From Aliarcobacter trophiarum LMG 25534 (GTDB lineage Bacteria > Campylobacterota > Campylobacteria > Campylobacterales > Arcobacteraceae): 64,000 bases of DNA. This document shows, piece after piece, positions 15,990 through 24,302 of the stretch. Each line of letters starts with the position of its first letter. Positions within the stretch are counted from its first letter, which is position 1. The notes beneath the pieces were generated by a model. That model saw only the letters and a list, made by a program, of their open reading frames with translations, had not been told where the DNA came from and ran no database searches. The stretch is taken from positions 1,488,001 to 1,552,000 of the forward strand of contig NZ_CP031367.1 of the NCBI RefSeq assembly GCF_003355515.1, written 5' to 3'. Both the position numbers and the translations under genes were made by a program.

Positions 15990-17198
15990 TTATTTAATAA
16001 TTTCTGAAACAACTCCAGCACCAACAGTTCTTCCACCTTCTCTAATAGCGAACTTAGTTCCTTTTTCAAGAGCAATTGGAGCAACTAAAGTAACAGTCAT
16101 CTCAACATTATCACCTGGCATAACCATCTCAGTACCTTCATTTAGTACACAAGAACCTGTAACGTCTGTTGTTCTAACATAGAATTGTGGTCTATATCCA
16201 CTAAAGAATGGAGTATGTCTTCCACCCTCTTCTTTTGAAAGAATATAAACTTCACATTTAAATTCTGTATGAGGTTTAATTGTACCTGGCTTACAAAGAA
16301 CTTGTCCTCTTTCAACCTCTTCTTTTTTAACACCTCTTAAAAGAATACCACAGTTGTCTCCAGCTTGACCTTGATCCATCTCTTTTCTAAACATTTCAAC
16401 ACCAGTAACCGTAGTTTTTCTAGTATCTCCAAATCCAACGATTTCGATCTCTTCACCAACTTTAATAGTTCCAAGTTCAATTCTTCCAGTAACAACAGTT
16501 CCTCTTCCTGAGATTGAGAATACATCTTCTACAGGCATTAAGAATGGTTTTTCAGTATCTCTTTCTGGTGTTGGAATATATTCATCAACTGCATTCATTA
16601 ATGCAACGATTTTTTCTCCCCACTCACCAACAACACCTTTTTTTGCCTCTTCTAAAGCTTGGAATGCAGATCCAGCAACGATTGGAGTATCATCACCTGG
16701 GAAATCATAAGTTGAAAGTAACTCTCTAATCTCCATTTCAACTAATTCTAGCATCTCATCTTTATCAGCTGGATCTAATTGATCTTCTTTATTTAAGAAT
16801 ACAACTATATATGGAACTCCAACTTGTTTAGAAAGTAAGATATGCTCTCTAGTTTGTGCCATAGGACCATCTGTTGAAGCGATAACTAAGATAGCTCCAT
16901 CCATTTGAGCAGCACCTGTAATCATATTTTTAACATAATCGGCGTGACCTGGACAATCTACGTGTGCATAGTGTCTTTTGTCAGTTTCATACTCAATATG
17001 AGAAGTAGCAATAGTAATTCCTCTTTCTCTCTCTTCTGGAGCATTATCGATTTGATCATAATCTCTCATCTCTCCACCATATTTTACAGCTAATACTGCA
17101 GATATTGCTGCTGTAGTAGTAGTTTTACCGTGGTCAACGTGACCGATTGTACCGATATTTACGTGCGGTTTATTTCTTGAAAACTTTTCTTTTGCCAT
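15990..17198 (-). CDS. tuf: Elongation factor Tu
   Basis: GTPase that delivers aminoacyl-tRNA to the ribosome. Reading from [16 protein letters not shown] gives 402 residues, the usual length; the open frame extends 21 codons further upstream into a structured leader and is not the start. P-loop GHVDHGKT is at residues 19-26, followed by DCPGHADY and the guanine-specific NKED. A predicted promoter (17311-17316) and a strong leader hairpin (17241-17284) precede it, so it can be transcribed apart from the upstream tRNAs. Confidence 0.98.
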   Translation of the reverse strand: MAKEKFSRNKPHVNIGTIGHVDHGKTTTTAAISAVLAVKYGGEMRDYDQIDNAPEERERGITIATSHIEYETDKRHYAHVDCPGHADYVKNMITGAAQMDGAILVIASTDGPMAQTREHILLSKQVGVPYIVVFLNKEDQLDPADKDEMLELVEMEIRELLSTYDFPGDDTPIVAGSAFQALEEAKKGVVGEWGEKIVALMNAVDEYIPTPERDTEKPFLMPVEDVFSISGRGTVVTGRIELGTIKVGEEIEIVGFGDTRKTTVTGVEMFRKEMDQGQAGDNCGILLRGVKKEEVERGQVLCKPGTIKPHTEFKCEVYILSKEEGGRHTPFFSGYRPQFYVRTTDVTGSCVLNEGTEMVMPGDNVEMTVTLVAPIALEKGTKFAIREGGRTVGAGVVSEIIK

Positions 17199-17240
17199 AG
17201 GAATTTCCCCTTCTAAATTTATTTTTATTTTGCTTAATTG

Positions 17241-17284
17241 CCCTCTGAGTAGATAAGCCAAATGGGCTTCTCTATTCAGAGGGG
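17241..17284 (-). promoter_or_regulatory. Strong hairpin in the tuf leader
   Basis: CCCTCTGAGTAGA (17241-17253) pairs with TCTATTCAGAGGG (about 17271-17283) with one non-Watson-Crick position, and inside it AGCC pairs with GGCT around a short loop. It is the most GC-rich stem in the leader and lies about 40 bases before the tuf start. It could stabilise the tuf mRNA after processing or attenuate read-through from the tRNAs. Confidence 0.5.
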
Positions 17285-17292
17285 ATTTGTTT

Positions 17293-17316
17293 TCACAAAT
17301 TGTGATGTGTATTATA
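17293..17316 (-). promoter_or_regulatory. Predicted tuf promoter with operator-like inverted repeat
   Basis: On the minus strand TATAAT (17316 to 17311) lies in an AT-rich stretch with no clear -35. Directly downstream, where transcription would begin, is TCACAAATTGTGA (17293-17305), a 6-bp inverted repeat around one central base. The promoter call is by consensus; the repeat could be an operator or chance. Confidence 0.4.
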
Positions 17317-17414
17317 TTAATAAAATACTAAAACTTAAATTAATTGGGAGTATAAATTGTAGAGTTATAAAAATAATGTGCAATTATAACTCAGCTCCCA
17401 GTAATCAATAACAA

Positions 17415-17491
17415 TGGAGCGGGAGACGAGACTCGAACTCGCGACAGTCTGCTTGGAAGGCAGAAGCTCTAGCCAACTGAGCTACTCCCGC
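17415..17491 (-). tRNA. tRNA-Gly (TCC)
   Basis: A 77-base cloverleaf with acceptor GCGGGAG pairing CTCCCGC, anticodon loop CTTCCAA giving anticodon TCC, T arm GTTCGAG and encoded CCA. It is the last of four tRNAs upstream of tuf. Confidence 0.97.
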
Positions 17492-17501
17492 AACATTTAC
17501 G

Positions 17502-17586
17502 TGGTGGTGAGAGAAGGATTTGAACCTTCGAAGCCGTAGGCGGCGGATTTACAGTCCGCAGGATTTGACCACTCTCCAACCTCACC
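17502..17586 (-). tRNA. tRNA-Tyr (GTA)
   Basis: An 85-base class II tRNA with a long variable arm (CCTACGGCTTCGAAGG region), anticodon loop CTGTAAA giving anticodon GTA, and encoded CCA. Acceptor GGTGAGG pairs TCTCACC with one G-T. Ten bases separate it from tRNA-Gly. Confidence 0.97.
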
Positions 17587-17644
17587 ATAAAAATTATTGC
17601 TCTGGTCAAGCGCTGTTTTTTAAAACTTACGCACGACTAAAAAA

Positions 17645-17721
17645 TGGAGCTGGTGAAGGGAGTTGAACCCCCGACCTGCTGATTACAAATCAGCTGCTCT
17701 AGCCAACTGAGCTACACCAGC
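17645..17721 (-). tRNA. tRNA-Thr (TGT)
   Basis: A 77-base cloverleaf with acceptor GCTGGTG pairing CACCAGC, anticodon loop TTTGTAA giving anticodon TGT, T arm GTTCAAC and encoded CCA. About 58 bases of spacer separate it from tRNA-Tyr. Confidence 0.97.
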
Positions 17722-17734
17722 ACCATAAAATAAA

Positions 17735-17810
17735 TGGTGGTTCGAGACAGAATCGAACTGTCGACACAAGGATTTTCAATCCTTTGCTCTACCGACTGAG
17801 CTATCGAACC
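17735..17810 (-). tRNA. tRNA-Phe (GAA)
   Basis: A 76-base cloverleaf with acceptor GGTTCGA pairing TCGAACC, anticodon loop TTGAAAA giving anticodon GAA, T arm GTTCGAT and encoded CCA. It is the first gene of the tRNA-tuf-rpo superoperon, directly behind a consensus promoter. Confidence 0.97.
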
Positions 17811-17828
17811 ACTATAAATTGGAGTGAG

Positions 17829-17856
17829 ATTATACAGAGTAGTTTATTAATTTCAA
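17829..17856 (-). promoter_or_regulatory. Promoter of the tRNA-tuf superoperon
   Basis: On the minus strand TTGAAA (17856 to 17851), a 16-base spacer and TATAAT (17834 to 17829) form a near-consensus housekeeping promoter. Transcription would start around 17822, about a dozen bases before tRNA-Phe. A recognisable -35 is unusual for this phylum and fits a strong stable-RNA promoter. The -35 overlaps the end of murD. Confidence 0.65.
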
Positions 17857-19013
17857 CTTAAATTTTTTACAAATTTCTTAAATTCTTCGCCCCTGTGCGC
17901 ATAAGATTTGAATTGGTCAAGTGATGCTGCTGCTGGTGAAAGTATTCCTATACTATTTTTTTTCAAATTTTTATCAATATTTTCAACTGCAACTTCTAAA
18001 TACTCACACTCTACACAAGCTATATTAAATTCTTTACAATAATTTAAAACTCTTTTTGTATTGCTCCCTATTGCATAAACTACAATATCTAACTCTTTTA
18101 TATTTTCAAAAAGTGGTTTTAAGCTTGCACCTTTATCATCTCCTCCAAGAATAATATGTATATTTTTATCCTTATATGGAACTAATGCATTTATTGTTGC
18201 ATCATAGTTTGTAGCTTTGCTATCATCAATCCATAATCTATTTTTAGCATCTTTAAACTCTTCAACTTTATGCTTATCTATTGTATAAGAGTTTATTAAA
18301 TCATAATCAACATCATCAAATATTATTTTTCTTGAAACCATTGCCATTATTGCATCTAATAAAAATGGCTCATTGAATTTTATTTTACTTTTATCAATTT
18401 TGAAATGCTTACATAAATCATCACTTGAATTATAATATATTACATAAGCAGAAGTTTTAATACCTTTATATATTTCTGGAATAATTGCAATATCAGTTTC
18501 ACACATTAACTCTAAAGGTTTTAATTTTGCTTTTTTATATTCATCAAAAGTTCCATGCCAAGTTATATGATCTTCTGTTATTGGTAAAAGAATATAGATA
18601 TTTGGTTTTGCTTTTTTTGTATAATGAAGTGTAAAAGAGGATGTTTCAAGTATCCAAATCTTCTTATCTTTATTTAAACCACTAAGAGGAACGCCTATAT
18701 TCCCACCATAACATGAATCAAATTTCTCTAGTAGATATTGACACATTTGTGTTGTTGTTGTTTTACCATTAGTTCCACTAATCCAAATAGTAAAAGGCAT
18801 TTCATCATAAAATAGATCATAATCACTAATAATATTTTTTGAAGCAAGTACCAACTTATTATAAGGTGGTATTCCAGGACTTACAACTGTTAAATCGTCT
18901 GAATTTTTATCAAAAGATTCAAAATCATTGTCATCATATAAATCAGCATTTGGGAATCTTTTTTTCAAAGCAAGTGCTGTTTTCCCTTTTCCTAAAATTC
19001 TTAAATTTTCCAT
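17853..19013 (-). CDS. murD: UDP-N-acetylmuramoylalanine--D-glutamate ligase
   Basis: Cytoplasmic ligase that adds D-Glu to UDP-MurNAc-L-Ala in peptidoglycan synthesis. Reading from MENLRILGKGKTA gives 386 residues, somewhat short for the family. The ATP loop GTNGKTTTTQM is at residues 80-90, and WIDDSKATNYDA and the HRGEEFKKF C-terminus are present. The frame stays open for 20 more codons upstream inside mraY; I chose the ATG two bases after the mraY stop, which has GAGATAAG before it. It forms an operon with mraY. Confidence 0.94.
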   Translation of the reverse strand: MENLRILGKGKTALALKKRFPNADLYDDNDFESFDKNSDDLTVVSPGIPPYNKLVLASKNIISDYDLFYDEMPFTIWISGTNGKTTTTQMCQYLLEKFDSCYGGNIGVPLSGLNKDKKIWILETSSFTLHYTKKAKPNIYILLPITEDHITWHGTFDEYKKAKLKPLELMCETDIAIIPEIYKGIKTSAYVIYYNSSDDLCKHFKIDKSKIKFNEPFLLDAIMAMVSRKIIFDDVDYDLINSYTIDKHKVEEFKDAKNRLWIDDSKATNYDATINALVPYKDKNIHIILGGDDKGASLKPLFENIKELDIVVYAIGSNTKRVLNYCKEFNIACVECEYLEVAVENIDKNLKKNSIGILSPAAASLDQFKSYAHRGEEFKKFVKNLS

Positions 19014-19015
19014 TC

Positions 19016-20077
19016 TTATCTCAACTTTAAGCTTAATAATGCAACAAGATTTGCCATAAAAGATATTATCCAAAATCGCACAATTATTTTATTCTCTTTC
19101 CAGCCTTTTTGCTCAAAATGGTGATGAATAGGTGCCATTAAAAAAACTCTTTTTTGTCTTAATTTATACGAACCAACTTGTAACATAACTGAAACTGTCT
19201 CTAAGACAAAAATAAAGCCAATAGCTATAAGTAAAATTTCAGATTTTGCAACAATTGCTAAATAACCCATAAATGCACCTAAAGGTAAAGAACCACTATC
19301 TCCCATAAAAACTTCAGCAGGATAAGCATTAAACCATAAAAATCCAATCAAAGCACCAATAATTGCAGCTCCCATAATTGCTAACTCTCCAGCTATACTA
19401 ATACTTGGCATTAATAAATAGTTTGCAAAACCAATATGTCCAACAACATAAACTAAAATTGATAAAGTTGAAAATGCTAAAATTGATGGAACTGTTGCTA
19501 AACCATCTAGTCCATCTGTAAGATTTACTGCATTTGAAGATCCCACAATTATAAACATCCAAAAAACAATAGCAAAAACTCCCATTTCAAAAATAGGAAA
19601 TTTATAAAATGGTACATATAAATCGCTTGTATGCCCAAAATAAAATAGCAATGCAACAACAAATCCTGCACTCAAAAACTGTAAAAAAAGTTTCATTCTT
19701 GCACTAAGTCCTGCACTATTTTTTGCTTTTAAAATTTTTGATAAATCATCTTTTATTCCAATTAATGAAAAAAAAGCTAAAGTTAAAAGTCCACCAACAA
19801 TATAAAAATTGTTTAATTTTGCTGTTAAAATTGTGGCAATAATTGTAGAAAATATAAAAACAACTCCTCCCATAGTAGGAGTTCCCGCTTTTGCTTGGTG
19901 AGCCTGTGGTGCTAATTCATATATTGGTTGAGAAGCTTTTTTACTCTTTGCCCATACTATAAATTTTGGCATTAAATACATAGTTAAAACAAAAGCTAAA
20001 AAGAAGCTAATTCCTGCACGAACTGAAATATATTGAAAAATATTGATTTCTAAATGTCTATAGAGCCAGTAAAACAA
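19016..20077 (-). CDS. mraY: Phospho-N-acetylmuramoyl-pentapeptide-transferase
   Basis: Integral membrane enzyme that makes lipid I from UDP-MurNAc-pentapeptide and undecaprenyl phosphate. It has 353 residues with about ten hydrophobic segments. The active-site loops are visible: [38 protein letters not shown] and [15 protein letters not shown]. It is divergent from gpmI and starts the mraY-murD unit. Confidence 0.97.
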   Translation of the reverse strand: MFYWLYRHLEINIFQYISVRAGISFFLAFVLTMYLMPKFIVWAKSKKASQPIYELAPQAHQAKAGTPTMGGVVFIFSTIIATILTAKLNNFYIVGGLLTLAFFSLIGIKDDLSKILKAKNSAGLSARMKLFLQFLSAGFVVALLFYFGHTSDLYVPFYKFPIFEMGVFAIVFWMFIIVGSSNAVNLTDGLDGLATVPSILAFSTLSILVYVVGHIGFANYLLMPSISIAGELAIMGAAIIGALIGFLWFNAYPAEVFMGDSGSLPLGAFMGYLAIVAKSEILLIAIGFIFVLETVSVMLQVGSYKLRQKRVFLMAPIHHHFEQKGWKENKIIVRFWIISFMANLVALLSLKLR

Positions 20078-20116
20078 AATTAAACCTTAAATTTGATAAA
20101 ATATTCAGGATTATAT

Positions 20117-20122
20117 TATAAT
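20117..20122 (+). promoter_or_regulatory. Predicted gpmI promoter -10 box
   Basis: TATAAT lies 25 bases before the gpmI start in the 70-base divergent gap shared with mraY. The only ribosome-binding site is a weak AAAGG about ten bases before the ATG. No -35 is evident. Confidence 0.4.
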
Positions 20123-20147
20123 AAATATTTTAAAAGGTTTAAATAAA

Positions 20148-21623
20148 ATGAGTAAAAAAACAGTCTTAATTATAACAGATGGGATAGGACACAATAGCTC
20201 TTCAAATTTTAATGCTTTTTGTAATGCAAAAAAACCAACATATGACTATTTGTTTGAAAATGTTCCACATAGCCTTATTCATACATATGGCGAGTTTGTA
20301 GGATTACCAGAAAATCAGATGGGAAATAGTGAAGTTGGACATATGACTATTGGAAGTGGAAGAGTTTTATATCAAGATTTGGTAAAAATACATTTAGCTA
20401 TAAAAAATAACAGTTTAAAAGACAATGATGTCGTAAAAAATACAATATCAAACTCAAAAGATATTCATTTAGTGGGACTTTTAAGTGATGGTGGAGTTCA
20501 CTCTCATATAGACCATATTATTGCTCTTGCAAAAATATCTGAAAACTATGGTAAAAAAGTTTGGCTTCATTTAATAACAGATGGAAGAGATGTGGCTCCA
20601 AATTGTGCAAAAAACTATATAAATCAGGTATTGAATATTTGCAACGAAAATATAAAAATTGCAACAATTAGTGGAAGATATTACTCTATGGATAGAGACA
20701 ATAGATGGGAAAGAGTCGAACTTGCTTATAACTCTATGGTATTTGCAACTCCTAAGAGTTCACAAAATATATTAGATTTAGTTGATAGTTCATATAAAAA
20801 TGAGATTTTTGATGAGTTTATTATTCCTACAGCTTTTGATGCCTTTGATGGAATTAATGATAAAGATGGAATTATTTTTTGTAATTTTAGAAGCGATAGA
20901 GCAAGAGAACTTTCAAGTGCTTTTGCAAAAGATGATTTCAAAGAGTTTGAAAGAAAAGAGTTAAAACTTCAATTAGCAAGTATGACTCAATATGATAAGA
21001 ATATTCCAATCCCTGTAATTTTTCCAAAAGACAATCCAACAAATACTTTGGCGCAAGTTATTTCAGATGCCGGTTTATCTCAACTTCATACAGCAGAAAC
21101 TGAGAAATATGCTCATGTTACTTTCTTTTTTAATGGTGGAGTTGAAGAACCTTTTTTAAATGAGACTAGAGTTTTAGTTCCATCTCCAAATGTAGCAACT
21201 TATGATTTACAACCAGAAATGTCAGCTCCAAAAGTGGGAGAGGCTGTTAGAACTGCTATGAAAAATCAAACTGATTTTATTGTTGTGAACTTTGCAAATG
21301 GTGATATGGTAGGACATACAGGTGTTTATGAAGCAGCAGTAAAAGCTGTTGAGGCTGTTGATTATGAACTTGGATTAATTTTGGAAGAGGCAAAAAAAGA
21401 GAACTATAATATTGTTTTAACTTCAGACCACGGAAATTGTGAGATGATGAAAGATGAAGATGGTAATACTCTTACAAATCATACAGTTGGAGATGTTTAC
21501 TGTTTTGTAATATCTCCAAATGTAAAAAAAGTAAAAGAGGGAAGTCTAAACAATATTGCACCAACTGTTTTAAAATTAATGCAACTTCCTATTCCAAAAG
21601 AGATGGATGAACCACTAATTTGA
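20148..21623 (+). CDS. gpmI: 2,3-bisphosphoglycerate-independent phosphoglycerate mutase
   Basis: Metal-dependent enzyme interconverting 3- and 2-phosphoglycerate in glycolysis/gluconeogenesis. It has 491 residues. Metal-binding ITDGIG (Asp11) and the phospho-acceptor Ser61 in GNSEVGH are present, as are [25 protein letters not shown] and [10 protein letters not shown]. It is followed by an ABC ATPase that starts with TTG overlapping the gpmI stop by four bases. Confidence 0.97.
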   Translation: MSKKTVLIITDGIGHNSSSNFNAFCNAKKPTYDYLFENVPHSLIHTYGEFVGLPENQMGNSEVGHMTIGSGRVLYQDLVKIHLAIKNNSLKDNDVVKNTISNSKDIHLVGLLSDGGVHSHIDHIIALAKISENYGKKVWLHLITDGRDVAPNCAKNYINQVLNICNENIKIATISGRYYSMDRDNRWERVELAYNSMVFATPKSSQNILDLVDSSYKNEIFDEFIIPTAFDAFDGINDKDGIIFCNFRSDRARELSSAFAKDDFKEFERKELKLQLASMTQYDKNIPIPVIFPKDNPTNTLAQVISDAGLSQLHTAETEKYAHVTFFFNGGVEEPFLNETRVLVPSPNVATYDLQPEMSAPKVGEAVRTAMKNQTDFIVVNFANGDMVGHTGVYEAAVKAVEAVDYELGLILEEAKKENYNIVLTSDHGNCEMMKDEDGNTLTNHTVGDVYCFVISPNVKKVKEGSLNNIAPTVLKLMQLPIPKEMDEPLI

Positions 21624-22309
21624 TAGATATAAAAGAGTTAAAAATTAGTTCAAATAGTAAGAAATTAGTTGATATTTCTTTTACTATAAAAAGCTCAACA
21701 GCTTTAATAGGAGAGAGTGGAAGTGGAAAATCACTTACATTAAAAGCTATTTTAAACCTACTTTCTAGCTCATTAGATTTAAAAAAAGAGATAAATAGCA
21801 ATTTTGAATTGAACTTTAATACTATTGGATTTATTCCACAAAACCCTTTTACATCTCTATCATCTATGACAAAGATTAAAAACCAGATTTTTTGTAGCGA
21901 TGAAAAAAAAGAAGAGGTTTTTAATCTTTTAGATTTACCTTTAGAAATTTTAGAAAAATACCCTTCACAAATTAGTGGAGGACAAACTCAAAGAGTTGTA
22001 ATTGCAATAGCTTTAAGCCGTGATATAAAACTTCTTTTACTTGATGAGCCAACAACCGCACTTGATCTTGAAAATAAAACAAATATTATAAATATTGTAA
22101 AAAACTTAAAAGATAAACTAAATATTAAAATACTTTTTGTAACTCACGATATTGAATCAATAAAAGATATTTGTGATGATATTGTAATTATAAAAGATGG
22201 GCATATTGTTGAGTTTGGAAAGACTCAAGAAGTTTTAAATAAGCCACAACATGAATATACGAAAAAGCTTTTTAACTCAAGCTTTAAAAACAAACAATTT
22301 AGGAAATAA
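21620..22309 (+). CDS. Stand-alone ABC transporter ATP-binding protein (peptide/nickel type)
   Basis: A 229-residue ABC ATPase. Walker A GESGSGKS is at residues 31-38, the Q-loop at IPQNPF, signature ISGGQTQR at 118-125, Walker B LLLLDEPT near 138-145, and the switch His in FVTHD. The C-terminus [10 protein letters not shown] is typical of Opp/Dpp ATPases. No permease or binding protein lies nearby, and no second ATPase. The start is TTG overlapping the gpmI stop (TTGA), with no earlier option. It may serve a transporter encoded elsewhere. Cargo unknown. Confidence 0.85.
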   Translation: MIDIKELKISSNSKKLVDISFTIKSSTALIGESGSGKSLTLKAILNLLSSSLDLKKEINSNFELNFNTIGFIPQNPFTSLSSMTKIKNQIFCSDEKKEEVFNLLDLPLEILEKYPSQISGGQTQRVVIAIALSRDIKLLLLDEPTTALDLENKTNIINIVKNLKDKLNIKILFVTHDIESIKDICDDIVIIKDGHIVEFGKTQEVLNKPQHEYTKKLFNSSFKNKQFRK

Positions 22310-22310
22310 G

Positions 22311-24302
22311 ATGTTAAAATTTTTAACAAAAGCGATAATATTTTTAGGAGTAGTTCTTGGAGCTATTACATTTGTATATCTATACGATTTATATCAAGAG
22401 ATAAAAGATGATATAGATAGTGTTGTAAACTACAATCCAAAACAAAGTACACAATTTTTTGATAAAAATGGGAAACTTTTAGCAAATACGTTTAAAGATG
22501 AAAATAGAGAGTATGTTGACTATGATGATATTCCTGCCCGTGTAATTGAAGGACTTGTTGCCATTGAAGATACACAGTTTTTTGAACATTTCGGAGTTAA
22601 TCCAGATGCTATTAGTAGAGCTGTTATAAAAAATATTCAATCAGGTGGATATGGTGAGGGGGCTAGTACTCTTACTCAACAATTAATCAAAGTTCTACTT
22701 CTCACTAGAGAAAAAAAGATTATAAGAAAGGTAAAAGAGGCTTTATTAGCTGTAAGACTTGAATCAATTCTTACAAAAGAGGAGATTTTGGAGAGATATT
22801 TAAACCATGTATATTTTGGACATGGTTATTATGGTATAAAAACTGCAGCAAAAGGATACTTTAAAAAGAATTTATATGAATTAACTTTAAAAGAGATAGC
22901 TATCCTTGTAGGACTTCCAAGAGCTCCTAGCTTTTATGATCCAACAAAAAATCTTCAAGTCTCGCTTGCACGTGCTAATCAGGTAATCACAAGAATGAAT
23001 ACTTTAGGATGGATAAATAGTGAACAGTTTGAAGAGTCAATAAATGAAACTCCAACTATTTATAACCAAACTTTAACTCAAAATATAGCTCCATATGCTA
23101 TAGATTATGCTGTTAGTGAACTTATAAATGATATTCCAGATATATTATATGGTGGGTATAAAGTATATTTAACAATAGATTTAGAGACTCAAGATATTGC
23201 AAATGCTTCTATAAAAAAAGCATATGATGAAGCTATGCAAAGAGATAAAAATATAAGAAGTGGCTCAAAAAACCCAGATAATGATGCATTTACAAAAGAA
23301 CTAAATGCTGCTATGTTAACTTTAGAGAGTAATAGTGGAAGAATTTTGGCAATGGTTGGTGGAGTTGATTACAATCAATCAGTGTTTAATAGAGCATTCC
23401 AATCAAAAAGACAAGCAGGAAGTGCAATAAAACCATTTTTATATCAAACTGCATTAAATGAGGGATATAATCCAGCTTCACAACTTTTTGATATTGGAAG
23501 AACTTATACATATACAGTAAATGGTCAACAAAAAAAATGGCAACCAAAAAATTATGGTGGAAACTTTCAAGGTCTTGTAAGCTTTAGAGACTCCCTTGTA
23601 CAATCAAGAAACCTTTCTACTTTGAATTTAGTAACAGATGTTGGGATAAATATTGCAACAGATGATTTAAGAAGATATGGTTTTAAAGATATTGTTGAAA
23701 ACTTATCTGTAACCTTAGGTTCAATGAGTGTAAATTTAATAGAGTTTAGTCAAGCTTATACAATCTTTTCAAATAATGGTGTACAAGTAAAACCATATAT
23801 TGTGGAACAAATTGTAAACAAAGATGGTAAAAGTGTAAATTTTGAACCACAAAGAAAAGAGCTTAATTCTCCAGAACAATCATATTTAATTACCTCTATT
23901 TTAAGAGATGTTGTAACAAAGGGAACAGGAAGAAGAGCAGCAGTTGAAGGTATAGAGCTAGCTGGAAAAACAGGAACAACAAATGATAATATAGATGCTT
24001 GGTTTTGTGGCTACTCTCCATCTATTCAAACAATAGTTTGGTTTGGAAATGACAATAATAAACCAATGAGAAGATCAGAAACAGGAAGTACAATAGCAGC
24101 ACCAGCTTTTGCACATTTTTTCAAGAAATATCTTGAAATTCATCCTGAAATACCAAGAACTTTCACAAAACCAAATGGTGTTTATAGTAGTGAGTTTATG
24201 GGAAAAGAAGAGCTTTATACAGATACTTCTCCTCTTCCTGATATAGATTCTCAAATAATTATAGACCAATCTTCACAAGATGGAAATAGTATGGAGTTTT
24301 AA
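22311..24302 (+). CDS. Penicillin-binding protein 1A (transglycosylase/transpeptidase)
   Basis: Bifunctional class A PBP that polymerises and crosslinks peptidoglycan. Reading from MLKFLTKAIIFLG gives 663 residues; the frame is open 20 codons upstream inside the ABC gene, but AGGAAATAAG directly before this ATG decides the start. One membrane anchor is at residues 5-25. The glycosyltransferase Glu86 is in AIEDTQFFEHFG. The transpeptidase has Ser371 in GSAIKPF, SRN in the second motif, and KTGTT at 553-557. Its stop overlaps the convergent tamB stop. The symbol mrcA or pbpA is used in relatives. Confidence 0.95.
   Translation: MLKFLTKAIIFLGVVLGAITFVYLYDLYQEIKDDIDSVVNYNPKQSTQFFDKNGKLLANTFKDENREYVDYDDIPARVIEGLVAIEDTQFFEHFGVNPDAISRAVIKNIQSGGYGEGASTLTQQLIKVLLLTREKKIIRKVKEALLAVRLESILTKEEILERYLNHVYFGHGYYGIKTAAKGYFKKNLYELTLKEIAILVGLPRAPSFYDPTKNLQVSLARANQVITRMNTLGWINSEQFEESINETPTIYNQTLTQNIAPYAIDYAVSELINDIPDILYGGYKVYLTIDLETQDIANASIKKAYDEAMQRDKNIRSGSKNPDNDAFTKELNAAMLTLESNSGRILAMVGGVDYNQSVFNRAFQSKRQAGSAIKPFLYQTALNEGYNPASQLFDIGRTYTYTVNGQQKKWQPKNYGGNFQGLVSFRDSLVQSRNLSTLNLVTDVGINIATDDLRRYGFKDIVENLSVTLGSMSVNLIEFSQAYTIFSNNGVQVKPYIVEQIVNKDGKSVNFEPQRKELNSPEQSYLITSILRDVVTKGTGRRAAVEGIELAGKTGTTNDNIDAWFCGYSPSIQTIVWFGNDNNKPMRRSETGSTIAAPAFAHFFKKYLEIHPEIPRTFTKPNGVYSSEFMGKEELYTDTSPLPDIDSQIIIDQSSQDGNSMEF

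Noticed and set aside
17199-17261. 21-codon upstream extension of tuf
   Set aside because: It lies in the structured leader, and EF-Tu proteins start at MAKEKF.
17293-17305. TCACAAATTGTGA as a CRP-type binding site
   Set aside because: The spacing and half-sites differ from the CRP consensus (TGTGA-N6-TCACA), so I list it only as an unassigned operator-like repeat.
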